Shown: piece after piece, positions 32,662 to 46,194 of the stretch
Layout: each line of letters starts with the position of its first letter
Position numbering within the stretch: the stretch's first letter is position 1
Source: Larus michahellis
Lineage: Eukaryota > Chordata > Aves > Charadriiformes > Laridae
DNA length: 64,000 nt
Reading direction: 5' to 3'
Assembly (NCBI RefSeq): GCF_964199755.1
Contig: NC_133901.1
Coordinates: 50,937,324-51,001,323, forward strand
Position numbers and translations under genes: made by a program
Notes under the pieces: generated by a model
Database searches by the model: none
Told to the model about the DNA's origin: nothing
Seen by the model: only the letters and a program-made list of their open reading frames with translations

Positions 32662-35600
32662 CCTGCTCTCTTGCTAAGCACCATAAAGCAGCTGCTCTCA
32701 GCCTAGCCTTTTAAATTGCAGAGCCAGCTGGGACCAGAAATTCCCAAAGTGTCCAGGTGGACCCAGCCCAGCAGTTTAACACCTTCCATTGCTCTCACCT
32801 GGCTCTGAACCCGGCGCAATCTGCTTGCACCCTTTGAAGGTGTGCAAGCAGGAGCTGCGCTTATGTCAAGAGACGAGCCTGCATTCATATCACTAAGCTG
32901 AGAGGAACTCCTCTGTGCAATTTACTGTCCAGCCCCAGGAGGGTCTTCAAACCCTTTTTTCTCACCCCGAGTTCTTCCCGCTGCTGGCCCATGCAGGAGA
33001 TCCACCAGCTTTTCCCCATGTACCCTACTGCTGCTCTAATTGCTCATTACATGGCATGAGTGCAAGAAGCTGCGTGACAACGCTCTTTTGCTCTTTTAAA
33101 GGAGCCGCCGCTTCAAATGCCGGACATGGGGTGCCAACATAGAAGCACAGAAATAGCCCTCCACATGAAATCTGTGGAAAACTGTGGCGCTCGGGCAGGC
33201 TTTGCACCCCTAAAAGGAGGTGATTCCCCTTAAACGGTCCTGGCTGTGGACTACAGCCCCGTTTGCAGTCCAGGGCTGTTCCGGGCATGGCTGCTAGGTG
33301 GCAGGACCATGTGCTCTGTGGGACACCCACCCCCAAAGGCTGGCCAAGTGGGCTGACAGGATGGGCCTGAGACACAGGTAAGGGGAGCCTCTGTAATCCC
33401 AGAGAAAGCCTCTGCCTGCCAGCACCCATCGCCTGCCTGTACCTGCAGCGTGTCTCACGTAGAGCCTTCTCTCTCCCTCGCCACACATCAGGCTACAGCA
33501 CCCCCACTGAGTAAAAGCCTTATTTCCATATGGGAAGGCCATCTTTCCGTACAGATGTTTCTGTATTCACGCAATGGAGGCGTGGATGTCTTCACGCTGC
33601 TGCAGGGGTGGCACGCACATAGTTGGTGCGTGCGTTTTTGTGCCCTGCTTTTTGCAGCAGCAGCGCTGGCATAGCCTGTGCCGCCGTGTTCTTTTGTAAT
33701 CTGTTTATTTCTTTGGGACTAGATCATCCCTAGATCGTCTAATCTTGACCCTTAATAACGCACTGCCGTTGGTAGCCACCCACACTCCTGCTCTCAGCAG
33801 ACCCTCCGGACGGCTGCCCAGCCCCACGCAGCAGGCAGCGTGCCCACCCCTCCAGCCAGCCCTCAGCAGCAGGCATGGGTCGTAGCTGAGTCCAAGGGAG
33901 GTGTTTCCTTTGCTCTTCCACCTTAGCCCACAGCCCGTCGCTCCTCTACAGCAGCACAGGATGCCGTGATCCCAGCCGGCCAGCCGGGTGAAGAACGTCA
34001 CTGTGCCTGCCCTGCGCGCTGCTTCTTTCATGTACCAACCAGGAGAGCTGTTCCACAAAGTACAAGACCTTTCCCGCTGCTCTGCCCGGCAGAGACTGAA
34101 GCAAATGGATCTCGACAGGCTGCCTGCGTGGCTGCTGTTTGAGCCGCGCTCACGAACCAAATGGGCTGGTCCCAGCGCCTGCCTGGGCACCGGGCAGCCA
34201 CAGTGGAGAGGAACCTGGGGAAAACATTTGGACTTTGGCAGGGAGGGAGGCTTCATCTCTGTAGAAGCTTGTGCCAGGACAGCTTGCCCAAATCTCACAG
34301 CCACCGTGTGACTGCTGAATGCTTCACTTCACTGCGTTATCTGCTGATAAATGGGTAAAAAATAACAAATAAATGAAGCACTTTGGAGCTATAGAGATAG
34401 CTTTCATTACACTTTAACCCACCAATACTTTGTTTATGCTCATAGGAAAAAGTATCTACAGGTACGTGAAGAATAACTCTCTGTGAAACAACACTGGGAA
34501 CGCTGTAGATCCCCCAGGCAATACCTGTGCTGAGAACAGTTTCAGGTAAGTGCCCTTTCCTAATTTCGACGCGCAGACACTTGACAGCTGTGTTGGAGGA
34601 CGTGGAGATGGGAGGTGATGAAAATGAGCCTGAAATTCACGGAAACGAGATGCTTTGTTCAGAAGAAGTTGGGATAGGCAGCGGAAAGCAGCTTGGCTGA
34701 GAGGAAACAGGCAGGTCTCTCTTCCTCGCAAATCTCTTCCTCATCCATTTAATAGTTCTCACGCAGTACAGTGACCCAGCTGTAAGCACCAGTTTAGCTA
34801 GCACTCAAGACCACCACAAACAGGACGACGCAGAAGATGAAGGTAGGGCAGGCAAAAAATCTCTGTAGGCCACTAGCCTGAAGCTGACCCCAGCAAGCTA
34901 AAATCTTCCTGGGATATCCATCAGGAGAATCCTCTCCTCCTAACAATTTTGAGCCTGGAGACTGGGACAGACATAGCAGCAGTGTAGGAGTAGCCCTGGC
35001 TGTAGAAAGCTCTCTAGAGCTTCTGTGGAAAGAAAAGTAAGTATTAAGCACCACCACAAAGAAGTGCTGGAAAGAGGCGCAGAAAACGCCCTGCGCATTG
35101 TGGGAGTGCCTCTGACGAGATCGCAGTGTCTGGCTTGTACTGTGCACCATATGTGGCACAAACTGGCAGTGCATGGAGGAGAGGCTCGGTCAAAACAATC
35201 CTCCACAGAAGGTGAACAGTATTTGCCGACAGCAGGGACATCCACACCAAGCTTCCCGGGGATGAGGGGTGCTGGCAGCACAGTGGGCAGGAGAGGCATT
35301 TTGCAGTGCCACCTTCTGAATCAAGGTCCAAAAAGAGAAGGCTCAGGCAGTAAGCCTTCTACACAACCATGGCAGTTTTGCTTCAAGCTTGTGCTTTAGT
35401 TTAGAAAAAAAGAGAAAAAGCTACAACACTGGCAGCCTTTTCTTTGACTATCCCCAATAGGTGCCTCCAATTAACTTAAAACCAAAGCTCCTGGTGAAGA
35501 TGGAGAGGAGGGCATTTCAGCCTGGCCTTCCTGGACTTTCACGTGAACGGAGAGGACAGAGCAGTCCTGCCTACTCTTAGCATCTGCAAACAGAAGTGAG

Positions 35601-35898
35601 TACTCGGAAAACCCTGGAATACTACTGTGACATGAAAAGGTCTGTGTTTTCCCACAGGGACGGGTCTGAGTGACTAGTCTTATGTGTTTTCCTCCCTTGT
35701 AAACCCCCAGTGTGTCTGCCAGGGCGGTGGGAATATCTGGAATATAATGATTTTATTCTGACAAAAATGAGAAAGCTTGAAAGTATTCCCAGTTCCAGGG
35801 CTCTTGCCCAAAGTGTGTCTCAAACTGTGAGGTAGAGCTAGGAAGTAAGCCCTCGTCCCCAGGATCAACGGCACTTTACAGGGAAGGTGGCAAGGCAA

Positions 35899-36023
35899 TG
35901 AACTCAGGCAGCAGAGAGGCCTCCTGTAGCCAAGTAAACTCCCATGAACTCCGCTTTCACCCAGAGCGACATGAACTCCCATGAACTGCCCTGGCAACAT
36001 CTGAGCCGATGCAGAGGAGTTCA
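35899..36023 (-). promoter_or_regulatory. AGTTCA half-site cluster with DR4 (u3)
   Basis: Perfect DR4 at 35972-35987, one-mismatch DR4 at 35935-35950, outer half-sites at 35899-35904 and 36018-36023. All are unchanged from u1. Confidence 0.55.
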
Positions 36024-36087
36024 CGTCAGCGGATAGGCAACTAGCCCAAACCTGTTGGCAATTCAGTTTTTCCACCAAAGTATCAAG

Positions 36088-36164
36088 TACAGGTCTTTAA
36101 GAAGTGAAATGACATTTTAAACGAACTACAGGTTTTAAGAAGTGAAATGACATTTAAAAAGAAC
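36088..36164 (+). repeat. 38-bp tandem duplication (u3)
   Basis: Two copies, 36088-36126 and 36127-36164, as in u1. Confidence 0.9.
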
Positions 36165-37523
36165 AGCTAGCAAATTATTGCACCAATGCAAGAGAGCAAG
36201 GATGACGTAAGAACTTACGGGGAAGCTGCAGAAACTTTTGCAAAACTTCGCTAGCTCCTTTGAGTGAAGGGGAAACTCACACTAACACGCTGCGGCACAG
36301 CAAACCCAGCACACTCCAACCAAGCACCTGGTTCACCCAGGCCCCTCGCTGATTCCCACCAAGTCCCACGTCCCCTATCCTCGCAACACCTTCCGCTCAG
36401 TGGGATGAGTCCTGTCTGCCTGCAGAAGCGTCGCAGCTCAGGAAAGACAGAGGGATATGGCCAGACTGAGCGAGCTGAGCACAGGCAGTGCCACAGCCCT
36501 GAGGGTCCTTTCTACCCGCCGTTGCCACTGCTGTTGGGACCTCGCAGGTACACAGCCCCAGAGTGGGCAGGAAGCCTCCCCAGCTCTTTTTGAAGCCCTT
36601 GCAACACACCAGACATGCTCTGCAGTCTCCCAGAGCACCTCTGGCCCTTCCAGGGGAGCAGTTCCTCATGTTGGAGTCAGACAACAACTAAACAGGGAAC
36701 TCGTACGTGCCAGCTTCTAGCAGTAGCTTGGGTGCGCTGCTTGGGTCATTGCAAGTGCAAGGAGTAGTGGCCAGGTTGCACTGACCTATACCCAGCCTCT
36801 CACAAGCGCACCTCTGGCTCAGCTTGGGAAGCCATTGCCCAGAGACCCTCTCAAGAGACCCATCTCAAGATTTCTCTCTTCTCTACCTGCTTCTCTCACC
36901 CTTTCCTCTAGGAGACCTCAAAGAGGTCAGAGTCCCAAGGTCTAGTCCCCTTTTCTTATGTCTTTTTCTTATCTCTCCCAGCAAATCCTTTCTCATCTAT
37001 TGTGACGTCTGGAGACCTTTCTGCCCTTGCCAGACGGATATTTTATACTTTCCCCTCCTGCGAGGCCAGACATCTCTAGGGAGAGAGACCGAGGCAATTG
37101 CTGTGCATTGAGGAGAACACGTCAGTATGTTCTTTGGCACATCACACGCAGTGCGAACTCCACTGATAATGTCAGGAAGACTTCAGGAACAAGCAAGGAT
37201 GGCTCACCCCACTGAGAGCTTGTACGATTAATACCAAAGAACAGAAAATGCAAACAGCACTGAAGTACTTCAAAGATACTCTCGTGACAGTGAATTTCCA
37301 GGAGCGCCTGAGTCAAAGAGTGTGCCCCTAGTGTGACCTCTTTAATAATAAACTTTAGATGAAACAAAACAAGTTTTATGAACACATTGTAAATTTCTTA
37401 ACCTCAGTTGGCCTCTGCAATTGTTTGAGATAAGGTGTGTCTTTGATGGCCAATTAACACTGAGAGAAGTCCTAGTTTCATAACACAGGGCAGTCAAACA
37501 AATGATTGACTACTAATATTGAC

Positions 37524-37649
37524 TGACTCAGCCACGTGATCCAAAACCTGCTGTTGAGGTAACATAGCCAGCATAGCTAACATAGCCCTTCGGTATATAG
37601 GCTCGGGCTCCGGCAGCCAGAGTCACTCCCTCCTGAGCCACAGAAGCAA
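37524..37649 (+). promoter_or_regulatory. P450 core promoter (u3)
   Basis: ARE/AP-1-like TGACTCAGC at 37524-37532, CACGTG at 37533-37538 and TATATA at 37594-37599, unchanged from u1. Confidence 0.6.
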
Positions 37650-40600
37650 ATGGAGCTCCTGGGAGCAGCCACTGTTGTCCTCCTGGTTTGCATTGCTTGC
37701 CTGCTCTCCATCACAGCATGGAGAGGGAGGTCTGGAAAGGGGAAGATGCCTCCGGGACCAGCTCCCCTTCCCATCCTAGGTAACTTGCTGCAGGTGAAAC
37801 CAAAGGACTTGGCCACAACCCTCCAGAAGGTGAGGCCACTTTCTTCTTCTCTCTTACTTTCTTCTGTGGGCAAGAAGTGTGTGGGACCTGTGCATGGGGA
37901 CAGTCTGTGACCATAGCTTGATAAGCAGCTATCCCAGAGGAGCAGAAAAGCCATGAGGATCTCAGCTGCTCCCCCGCACTGCTGTTGTCATTGTTGCACA
38001 GGGCCTGATAGCTGGGAACCCTCTCCACACCTATATTTGTCAGGAGAGGACGAAAACTTGACGTTGCTGGTCTGTGAGGCTGCACCGCCTGCCGTGGGAT
38101 GCAGCAGCAAGGCCACTTTTCAACTCCTCCTCCCGCTCTGCTCCATGGCCATCTTCTGTCTTGCATTTTGACAGCTCAGTGAAGAGTATGGACCAGTGTT
38201 CACAGTGCACCTGGGCTCTGACCCAGTGGTGGTGCTGCACGGACATGATGTGGTGAAAGAAGCCTTGGTTGATCGCGCGGACGAGTTTGCTGCCAGAGGA
38301 CACATGCCAATAGGAGACAGGGCGAACAACGGATTAGGTATGTTTGCTGAGTGAGCTCCTTCTGAGGAGAAGGGAAGGGCTGAGCATTCATTTGGCAGAT
38401 CAGGGCTGGAATGTACCACGCAGGAGGGAGGACTGTGGAGAGTGGGTGGGTCCTACCTGGAGAAGGGAAGGCAGAGTGGGCTGTAATTGCTGCCTTTCAT
38501 CACCCAAAGCGGGTAGTAGAGAAATGGAGTCAGATTGATCTTAGTGATGTGCAGTGAAAGGGCAAGCGGCAACAGCCCCCAGCTGCAGCAAGGGGAATTA
38601 TGTGCAGATACGAGCGATGAATTGTTCACAAGGAGGTTGGGCATGTGGTGGAGAAGGCCAAAAGCAGGCAGGTGGACTACAGTACCTCCATAGAGTGTCT
38701 CCAAACCACAGTACTCTATGACACTACCGTGACAGTGCTCTCCCAGGGACAGGATTCGCTCTCACTGTGAGCCTCTGTTCATCTCACACCCAGCACACCC
38801 AAGCCAGGTCTTTGCTCTTCCTTCTTCCTCTGCAGGGATTATTTTTAGCAACAACCAGGAGTGGTTACAAGTCCGTCGGTTTGCTCTCAGCACTCTGCGC
38901 AACTTTGGAATGGGGAAGAGGAGCATTGAAGAGAGGATCCAGGAGGAATCTGAGCACTTGCTAGAAGAGATCAACAAAACAAAGGGTATGCTACAGTTTC
39001 AATATAGCTTATGTTTGCAAGAAAAAGGACTGTACTAAGGGAGACCCATGTCTTTAGCATAGAATAGAATTAGCACGTGCTTTGTCCATGCACCAGCTGC
39101 CCCTTGTTACAGAGCAGTAAATAATTCCGTGATCACATACTGTTCTTTTTGGGGACCCTTCTGTGTCGTTCAGAGACTCTGTTCTGGTATTTCCACTAAC
39201 AGCCAGAGCCCAGGTTACCCACAGTAGCCATGAGTAGCCATAGTTGGTTTTCTTTATGGTTTGTAACTTTTCTGAAATCCCAGGAACGCCTTTTGACCCA
39301 ACCTTCACGCTGAGCTGTGCTGTCTCCAACATCATATGCTCCATTGTCTTTGGGAGACGATATGACTATAAAGACAAGAAGTTCCTGGCCCTGATGAATA
39401 ACATGAACAACATCTTTGAGATGTCGAACTCCTACTGGGGACAGGTACAATCCAGTAGGCATTTTAGTGTGTCAACATTCTCCTAGGGGAGCAGGGAGCC
39501 TTCCTCCCAGTGAAGTCCCATCTCAGTTTTCTAAGTAGGACCCCGTCAGTGCTCTGCTGCACAGGAGGGAATTCATTCAAGAGCAAGACGCAGCCTCACC
39601 AATGGAGAGCTGAGGGTGCTTCCCCCTAGTCCTGACACCCTTCTTCTCTGCCTAAGGTTCCTACCACTAAGCAAGCCCCTACTGCCCTGTCAGACTGCCC
39701 AGCCTCACCGCCCTTCTGCTTGTCTCAGTTGAGAGGGTTGTGAACTTCCTAGGCTTTTTGGTAATATCAAAGGATGGGGCAATGGTCATGCTAGGGACCC
39801 TCCTGTTTCTTTCTTTCCAGCTCTACCAGATGTTCTCAAATATCCTGGATTACTTGCCTGGCCCACACAACAAAATATTCACAGAATTTGATGCTCTAAA
39901 AGCCTTTGTGGCAGAGGAGGTGAAGATACACCAAGCCACCCTAGATCCCAGCTCCCCTCAGGATTTCATTGATTGCTTCCTCACCAAAATGCAGGAGGTA
40001 AGGAGACAGCGTACAGCCCCAGCTCATCCCCAACACACCTACACTGAGCCCCTTCCCTCTCCTAAGTAACACAGGCATTGGGATGATCCCTTCCCAGGCA
40101 GCTAGGCTGTGCAGTGGGAAGGCACCAGCAATACCCCAGATATTGCCTGTGCTAGAGCTTATAGCTCTGGGTCTGCACACTCACCAGCTCCTACCTGCAC
40201 CTTCTTGGACAGCAAGACCTTCATCTGCTCTCACTGAAACACAGGGATGTGTGCAGTCTGGTCTTGCAGTTCTTCCACTGGAAAGCAGTTAGCACAGCAA
40301 GGGCAGACATGCAGCTACGTACCATTTGGTGCACAGCTTGAAAGAAGGCCGCGCTGGTGTTGAGCTTACTGCACAAAGAGAGCATTGCAATGTCCCAGGT
40401 GGCTGCTGCAGCTTAGCAGAGAAATGCAAGAGCTCTGGGTGAGAAAGAAGGCCTGGGATGACACAAGAAAGGGCCACTTTTCTCAGCCCAGCCAGAGAAA
40501 CAGCCCAGCCTTTTCCCTAGGAGAAAGAGCACCCCAATTCCAGTTTCCACATGAAGAACCTGATAACCAGCACCTTCGACTTGTTCATTGCCGGGACTGA

Positions 40601-43469
40601 GACAACTAGCACGACTGTAAGATATGGGCTTCTGCTTCTTCTCAAATACCCGAAGATACAAGGTACCAGTCTGTGACCTCTTCCTCTCTAGCTGTTCCCC
40701 TGGGCTGGGCACGCGTCTAGCACCGTATCCTTCTCCCAACTTTCCTCCTCTCTCTCGCACATTTTACCCAAATGGGCAAAGTCCTTGCACTGTCATTCCC
40801 CAGGGTAGGCATTAGAGATCCCTCAGCTTCACTGGCATCATCATCAGCTGCACTCCCTTCACAGCCAAGGACTTGACTGTGTGTCTTTACCGCCCAGTAC
40901 TCCTATTTAGTCAAGTCACTGGGAGGACATTCTTTGCATGGGCCGCAGTGGAACTGTGTTCTAGTCGACACCAAAACCAACATCAGTGCTCCTGTCACCT
41001 GTGATGTGTGATTTGTGGGCAGCTTAGGGCAACCTGTTTAGGTAGGTTTGGTTTTATTTACCCATTTTATGGTTTGTGCTTCTCATGACAGAGAAAGTTC
41101 AAGAAGAGATTGACCGGGTAGTAGGACGATCACGAAAACCTTGCGTGGCTGACCGGACCCAGATGCCCTACACAGATGCGGTGGTCCATGAAATCCAGCG
41201 CTTCATCTCCCTCGTCCCCCTGAGTGTCCCTCGCGCTGTGACCAAAGACCTCTGCTTCAGAGAGTATGTCATTCCCAAGGTTAGTGGGCAAGGTCCCTCA
41301 AGTTCGGCAGCACTTTTGCTCTTAGGCTGGCAGTTACAAGCCAGAAGCTAGAAGTGCAGTGGCCTGACCTAGTATCACCCAGCCCTTCAGGAAGGTGTTA
41401 TCCTCAGGCTCCTGTAGCTCACTTGCAGCCCCTTGCTGCCACTCCGTGGGCCAAGACTGGAACAGTAGCTCTGCCCAACACCTTTGCTCACTTGCTCCGC
41501 AGCTTTATCCATCTGCAGAAACACGGTGGGTTCACAAAAAAAACAGAGCAGTGACTCCTCACACAAAAGGCAGCAAAGCCATGGAACTGCTCACCACCCT
41601 CCAGGAGAGCCTGTGCGCATGCCTGGAAGCAAAGTCAGTTGGTGGTTATTGAGCACAGAAAACCCCAGAGCCACAAAGTGCTGAAGACTACGTTTGCAAT
41701 CAAGGGAACGAGCAAAACCTCTTTGCCTGTTTTTACACACTTCTTGAGGCAGTCACTGCTGGCCATTGCCAGAGGCAGGCTGATGGGCTACAGCAACCCA
41801 TGGCCTGGCCTGTCGCAGCAGCGCTCGTTGCTCTTCTGGCTGACTGTGTACAGCAGGGGAACAGCAGCACACAGGCTGTTGGCCTTTTAATTTTCAGCTG
41901 TCTGTGTAAAATCAAAAGGCAGGACCCAGGGACCTGCTCAGCTTCTAGCAGATGGCTCTTGTGTCATCACTGTTGGATTACTTATCTCACACCCCCACCA
42001 ATGGCTGGTCAGGAAGAGGGAAGGAAGAGGACTGTGGCAGAAGAAATTTGTCAGGAGACGGGAAAGCAACCTTTTGCTTTTCGGGGCTCACAGAAAAGAA
42101 GGAACATCTACAAGTTCATTAGGGTGAAACACTGAGAAAGAGGAAGAATTAGGTGGGGTGTCCCCAGATGACTAGAGCAAAGTGAGGATAAATGGTCCGA
42201 AAGTGAGAGGGAGCATTCAGGAAGATCAGCCAACAATTGTCCCTGCTGTCCCATCTAGCAGGCTCTCCCTAAAGCTGCCTCCCCAAAGGCAAGGTCCCCA
42301 AAAGGAAACCAAAGGCACTAGTAGGACTGTGCTGGGATGCTCAGTCTTAACTTGGCAGGCAGTCGGATTAAGTGACCTAACTCACCTCCCCTTCATATTC
42401 TGCTCTTCTCCTTGTGTTATCTCAGGGCACCACAATCTTTCCTGTCCTCACTTCTGTCCTCCACGACAGTAAAGAGTTTCCAAACCCAAATGAGTTCAAC
42501 CCTGGACACTTCTTGAACGAGAACGGCACCTTTAGGAAGAGCGAGTTCTTCATGCCCTTCTCAGCAGGTAAAGCACTGGCTTTCTCTCTCTTCCTCTCCC
42601 TGTCGCCGTCGTCCTCCTCCCCCTCTGGGGACCATTCTGCCTTTCCCTATAACACACGCTCCCTCTTCCCAGCGTGGTCCCACCGGTGCTTCCATAGGGC
42701 TCACTGCTCTCTGGATAACCCCTCCCTGCTGCTCCATTCCCCAGCTGCACCTCCCATCGTGTTCAGGCCTGGAGGCTTCTCAAACCTCCTACTGGGAGTT
42801 GCCGATGTAATGATGTGAATGGGATCTATTGACGCTTTCTAAAAAACCTGTCACCTTCCGACACAACCACCAAAGTCATCCTTAACCATCCTCTCTTTCC
42901 GTGGTAGTTGCACTTTTCCCAGCACCTCTTAAGTACCTCTCGGGCTACACGCAACCACTCACCTACCAATAGCCCCTACCCTCTGTTTTCTCATCTGTGC
43001 TTCATGTGCCCTTACTCTCTCTCACCTTGCCCTCTGCAACGCCCCCTCTATGCTCAAGACTTCTTCTGCTCTTGTTCTTCCTTCACACACCCAACCAAAC
43101 TGCCAAGGGTGGGCGTCCATCTTTCTCCAACAAACTATTCTCTTGCAAACGTCCTTAGTAATCCCGACAGTCGTCTCACTGCTGGAGCTGTATCTGGTAA
43201 ATAAAGCTGCCTAACATACCTGCTTAGTACAAACTCTTGTCTACTTGGCAACACCCGTCGAGCACTATTTGCTGTTTTCACTTCCAGGGAAGCGAATATG
43301 CCCCGGAGAGAGCCTGGCACGCATGGAGATATTCCTACTCATGGCCATCATCTTGCAGAACTTTACCTTGAAGCCTGTCGTTGACCCCCAGGAACTCAGC
43401 ATAACCCCAACACTGAGTGGGACAACCAACGTACCTCCTGCCTACCAGCTCTGTGCTGTCCCCCGCTAA
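37650..43469 (+). CDS. CYP2C-like: CYP2C-like cytochrome P450, complete gene, copy 3
   Basis: Exons: 37650-37829, 38175-38337, 38836-38985, 39284-39444, 39821-39997, 40521-40662, 41092-41279, 42426-42567, 43288-43469. The predicted 494-residue protein has Thr173, Ile181, Ser212 and Ala301, and by eye is identical to copy 1 although copy 2 lies between them. All P450 motifs and splice sites are intact. The poly(A) signal is at 43856-43861. Its introns share some alleles with copy 1 (exon 4 area) and others with copy 4 (intron 8), showing sequence exchange across the array. Confidence 0.93.
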
Positions 43470-44483
43470 AAAGCACAGAAACTCTTTCCACGGTATCCTG
43501 AGCCTGGCTACTCCTTTTACATCTGCCTTACTAAAACCAATGGCAGAAGCATTGGCGCACCTCCCTAAGGCTTCCAGGAAGACAGCCCAAACACAGGTGC
43601 ACAGAGTAGGCACCTTCAAAGCCTCCTGGAACTGCTCTACCACATCCCAGGGAGGCCCTGGGTGACATTGCAACCTGTTGCACTGATGCTCTCTCTGTGC
43701 GCTCCTTGAGTGCAATGGCTGCATCAAATAGCTGATTTTCTCACACACACAGCTCCCATGGCTGCCCACGACCTGCTTCTCCTGCAGCATGTGTCCCACC
43801 AAGAGCAGCATGCTTTGCAGATGGTTAGCGCTGCACGTGTGTACATTAATGACCCAATAAAGAAAAATCTTTTTATGATTATTTGAGCCATTATTTCCTT
43901 TGGGTTGGGGCAGCACCCCATCCGCCCCATGGTGGGTAAGGAACAGCTGAGAATGACGGGAAGTTGCCATCACAGGGGGTAAGTTCTGCAGCTGGAGTTG
44001 TATTCTCTTCCCACTTTTCTTGGGCATATCACTTCATCTCCCTTATGGTCTGGACTCCTTCTGCTAAATGAAAAGAGTGCATCCCTGTCTTTGCAGGCTG
44101 TTGGGAGAAGCTCAGCCACCTGAGCCATGGGGACTGCAAACAACTCTCTGGCTGCTCTTTCCTACCATCAGAATCACTGCGAGGATTTAGATGTTATTTA
44201 TTAAAATGAATGAACTTAAATTTAGGAGGACAGCAAAACCAACTCTCCCAGAGACCTTGGGTATTCCAGGGGAATCTCATTTAGCTTCTGCATCTCAGAG
44301 GCGTCACTGCAAACAAGTTCTTCCCCTCTCCAAAGTCTCTTTTGTCCTGTCCTCTGTAGAATTTCATGTACGCACAAAGAGAAAACTCTCTTCTTCATAA
44401 ACTGCAACCGCGCGACCCCTGGTTTCCAGGAAAAGGATTGTGTCTGTTATCTCTAGTCACAGCCCCTACTCGGTGCTTTTCCT

Positions 44484-44718
44484 TCAGTGACAGGGTGGAT
44501 GGTTTTCATAAATGGATTCCACCACAGGTGGCTCTCCTCTGGGCTTATTTGTCCTCACGGGCTTTGCTTGTGTTTGGATGTCTGGTTTGCAGCGCTTGTC
44601 TTGATCTTCATTTACGTAGGTATTTCTTGTCCCCTGCATCATGGTCATATAAAAGTCCCAGAGGTAAAATACAATTCCTGTGATGGTAGTCACAAGGTAC
44701 TCGGAGACCTTGTGAGTA
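44484..44718 (-). CDS. Candidate terminal exon of gene X (u3)
   Basis: Unchanged open frame and acceptor, with the minus-strand AATAAA at 44197-44202. It lies downstream of the ZP4 fragment at 46195-47781 on the same strand. Confidence 0.38.
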
Positions 44719-45001
44719 CTGCAGAGAATACAATATGCAGTAGTTTCCACCTCTCTTTGGAAACGTTTGGTGGTATTTTGAGTAAAATATCATATTTGCT
44801 CACATCCCAGGTTCATCCCTCCTTCTCCCTCCATTTTTGCCCACGCAGGATGCAGCTTTAATGCCTGTGTACTCTAAAACAATGGCAAACCATTGCTGGC
44901 CTCTCATCTAGGATTGCCTCAAATGGACAGAGGTGCAACCAGAAAGAGCAGTCACGTAGGATCCCCAGGCAAGCATGGGGAGAGACCTTACCATGAGCTC
45001 T

Positions 45002-46060
45002 TGTATTAGTTTTGTGTGGCAAGGTGTTGGTAGCAGGGGGGCTATAGGGGTGGCTCCTGTGAGAAGCTGCTAGAAGCTTCCCCTACATCCGATAGAGCCC
45101 ATGCCAGCTGGCTCCAACATGGACCCGCCAGTAGCCAAGGTCGAGCCCATCAGTGACGGTGGTAGCACCTCTGGGATAACATATTTAAGAAGGGGGGAAA
45201 AAAACAGCCCAGCAACTGCAGCTGGAGAGAGGAGTGAGAATATGTGAGAGAAACAGCTCTGCAGATGCCAAGGTCAGTGAAGAAGGAGGGGAGGAGGTGC
45301 TCCAGGCGCTGTAGCAGGGATTCCCCTGCAGCCCGTGGTGAAGACCATGGTGAGGCAGGCTGTCGCCCTTGCAGACCATGGAGGTTCATGGTGGAGCACA
45401 TATCCACCTGCAGCCTGTGGAAGACCCCACGCTGGAGCAGGCGGATGCCCAAAGGAGGCTATGACCCTGTGGGAAAGCCCACGCTAGAGCAGGCACCTGG
45501 CAGGAGCTGTGGCCCCATGGGGAGAGGAGCCCATGCTGGAGCAGGTTTGCTGGCAGGACTTGTGACCGTGTGGGGGACCCACACTGCAACGGTCTGTTCC
45601 TGAAGGGCTGCAGCCCGTAAAAGGGACCCATGCTTGGATGGGACCCCGTGCTGGAGCAGGGGAAGAGTGTGAGGAGTCCTCCCCGTGAGGAGAGAGGGGC
45701 GACAGAGACAACATGGGATGGACTGACCACAACCCCCATTCCCCATCCCCCTGTGTTGCGCGGGGAGAGTAGGTAGAGAATTTGGGCATGAAGTTAAGCC
45801 TGGGAAGAAAGGAGGGGTGGGGGGAAGGTGCTTTAAGATTTGGATTTATTTCTCATTATCCTACTCTGATTTGAATGGTAATAAATTTAACTAATTTCCC
45901 CAAGGTGAGTCTGTTCTGCCTGTGATGGTAATTGGTGAATGATCTTTACCTCAACCCATGAGTCTTTAGTTATACTTTCTCTCCCCTGTCCAGTGCAGAG
46001 GGGGGGTGATAGAGCAGCTTTGCTGGGCCCCTGGTGTCCAGCCAGGGTCAACCCACCACA
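45002..46060 (+). mobile_element. Solo LTR, avian ERVL-type (u3)
   Basis: Same element and same GCTCT flanks (44997-45001 and 46061-46065), carried by the tandem duplication. A G-to-A difference from the other copies occurs near 45461. Confidence 0.88.
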
Positions 46061-46194
46061 GCTCTGTAGGGCTACCCTTGAAGCCAGTCCTGCATTTAGG
46101 AACGCACTCAGCAGCACCGGTACACACCAATACTGCTCTACCAGGGAAGTAAGGAATCCCAGTTCACGGCTCCTCCAGGAGGAGGCACGCTTAC

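Larger units (their letters stand above)
32662..37649. other. Intergenic region, u3
   Basis: Full-length version with two copies of the 38-bp repeat. Otherwise it has the same elements as u1, and no extra gene is seen. Confidence 0.6.
30996..46115 (+). repeat. Tandem unit u3 (15,120 bp)
   Basis: Third copy of the unit, with the same junction at 30995/30996. It has two copies of the 38-bp repeat. Its P450 appears to encode the same protein as u1, while several ZP4-side markers (for example A at 31527) match u2 and u5 instead. Confidence 0.97.
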
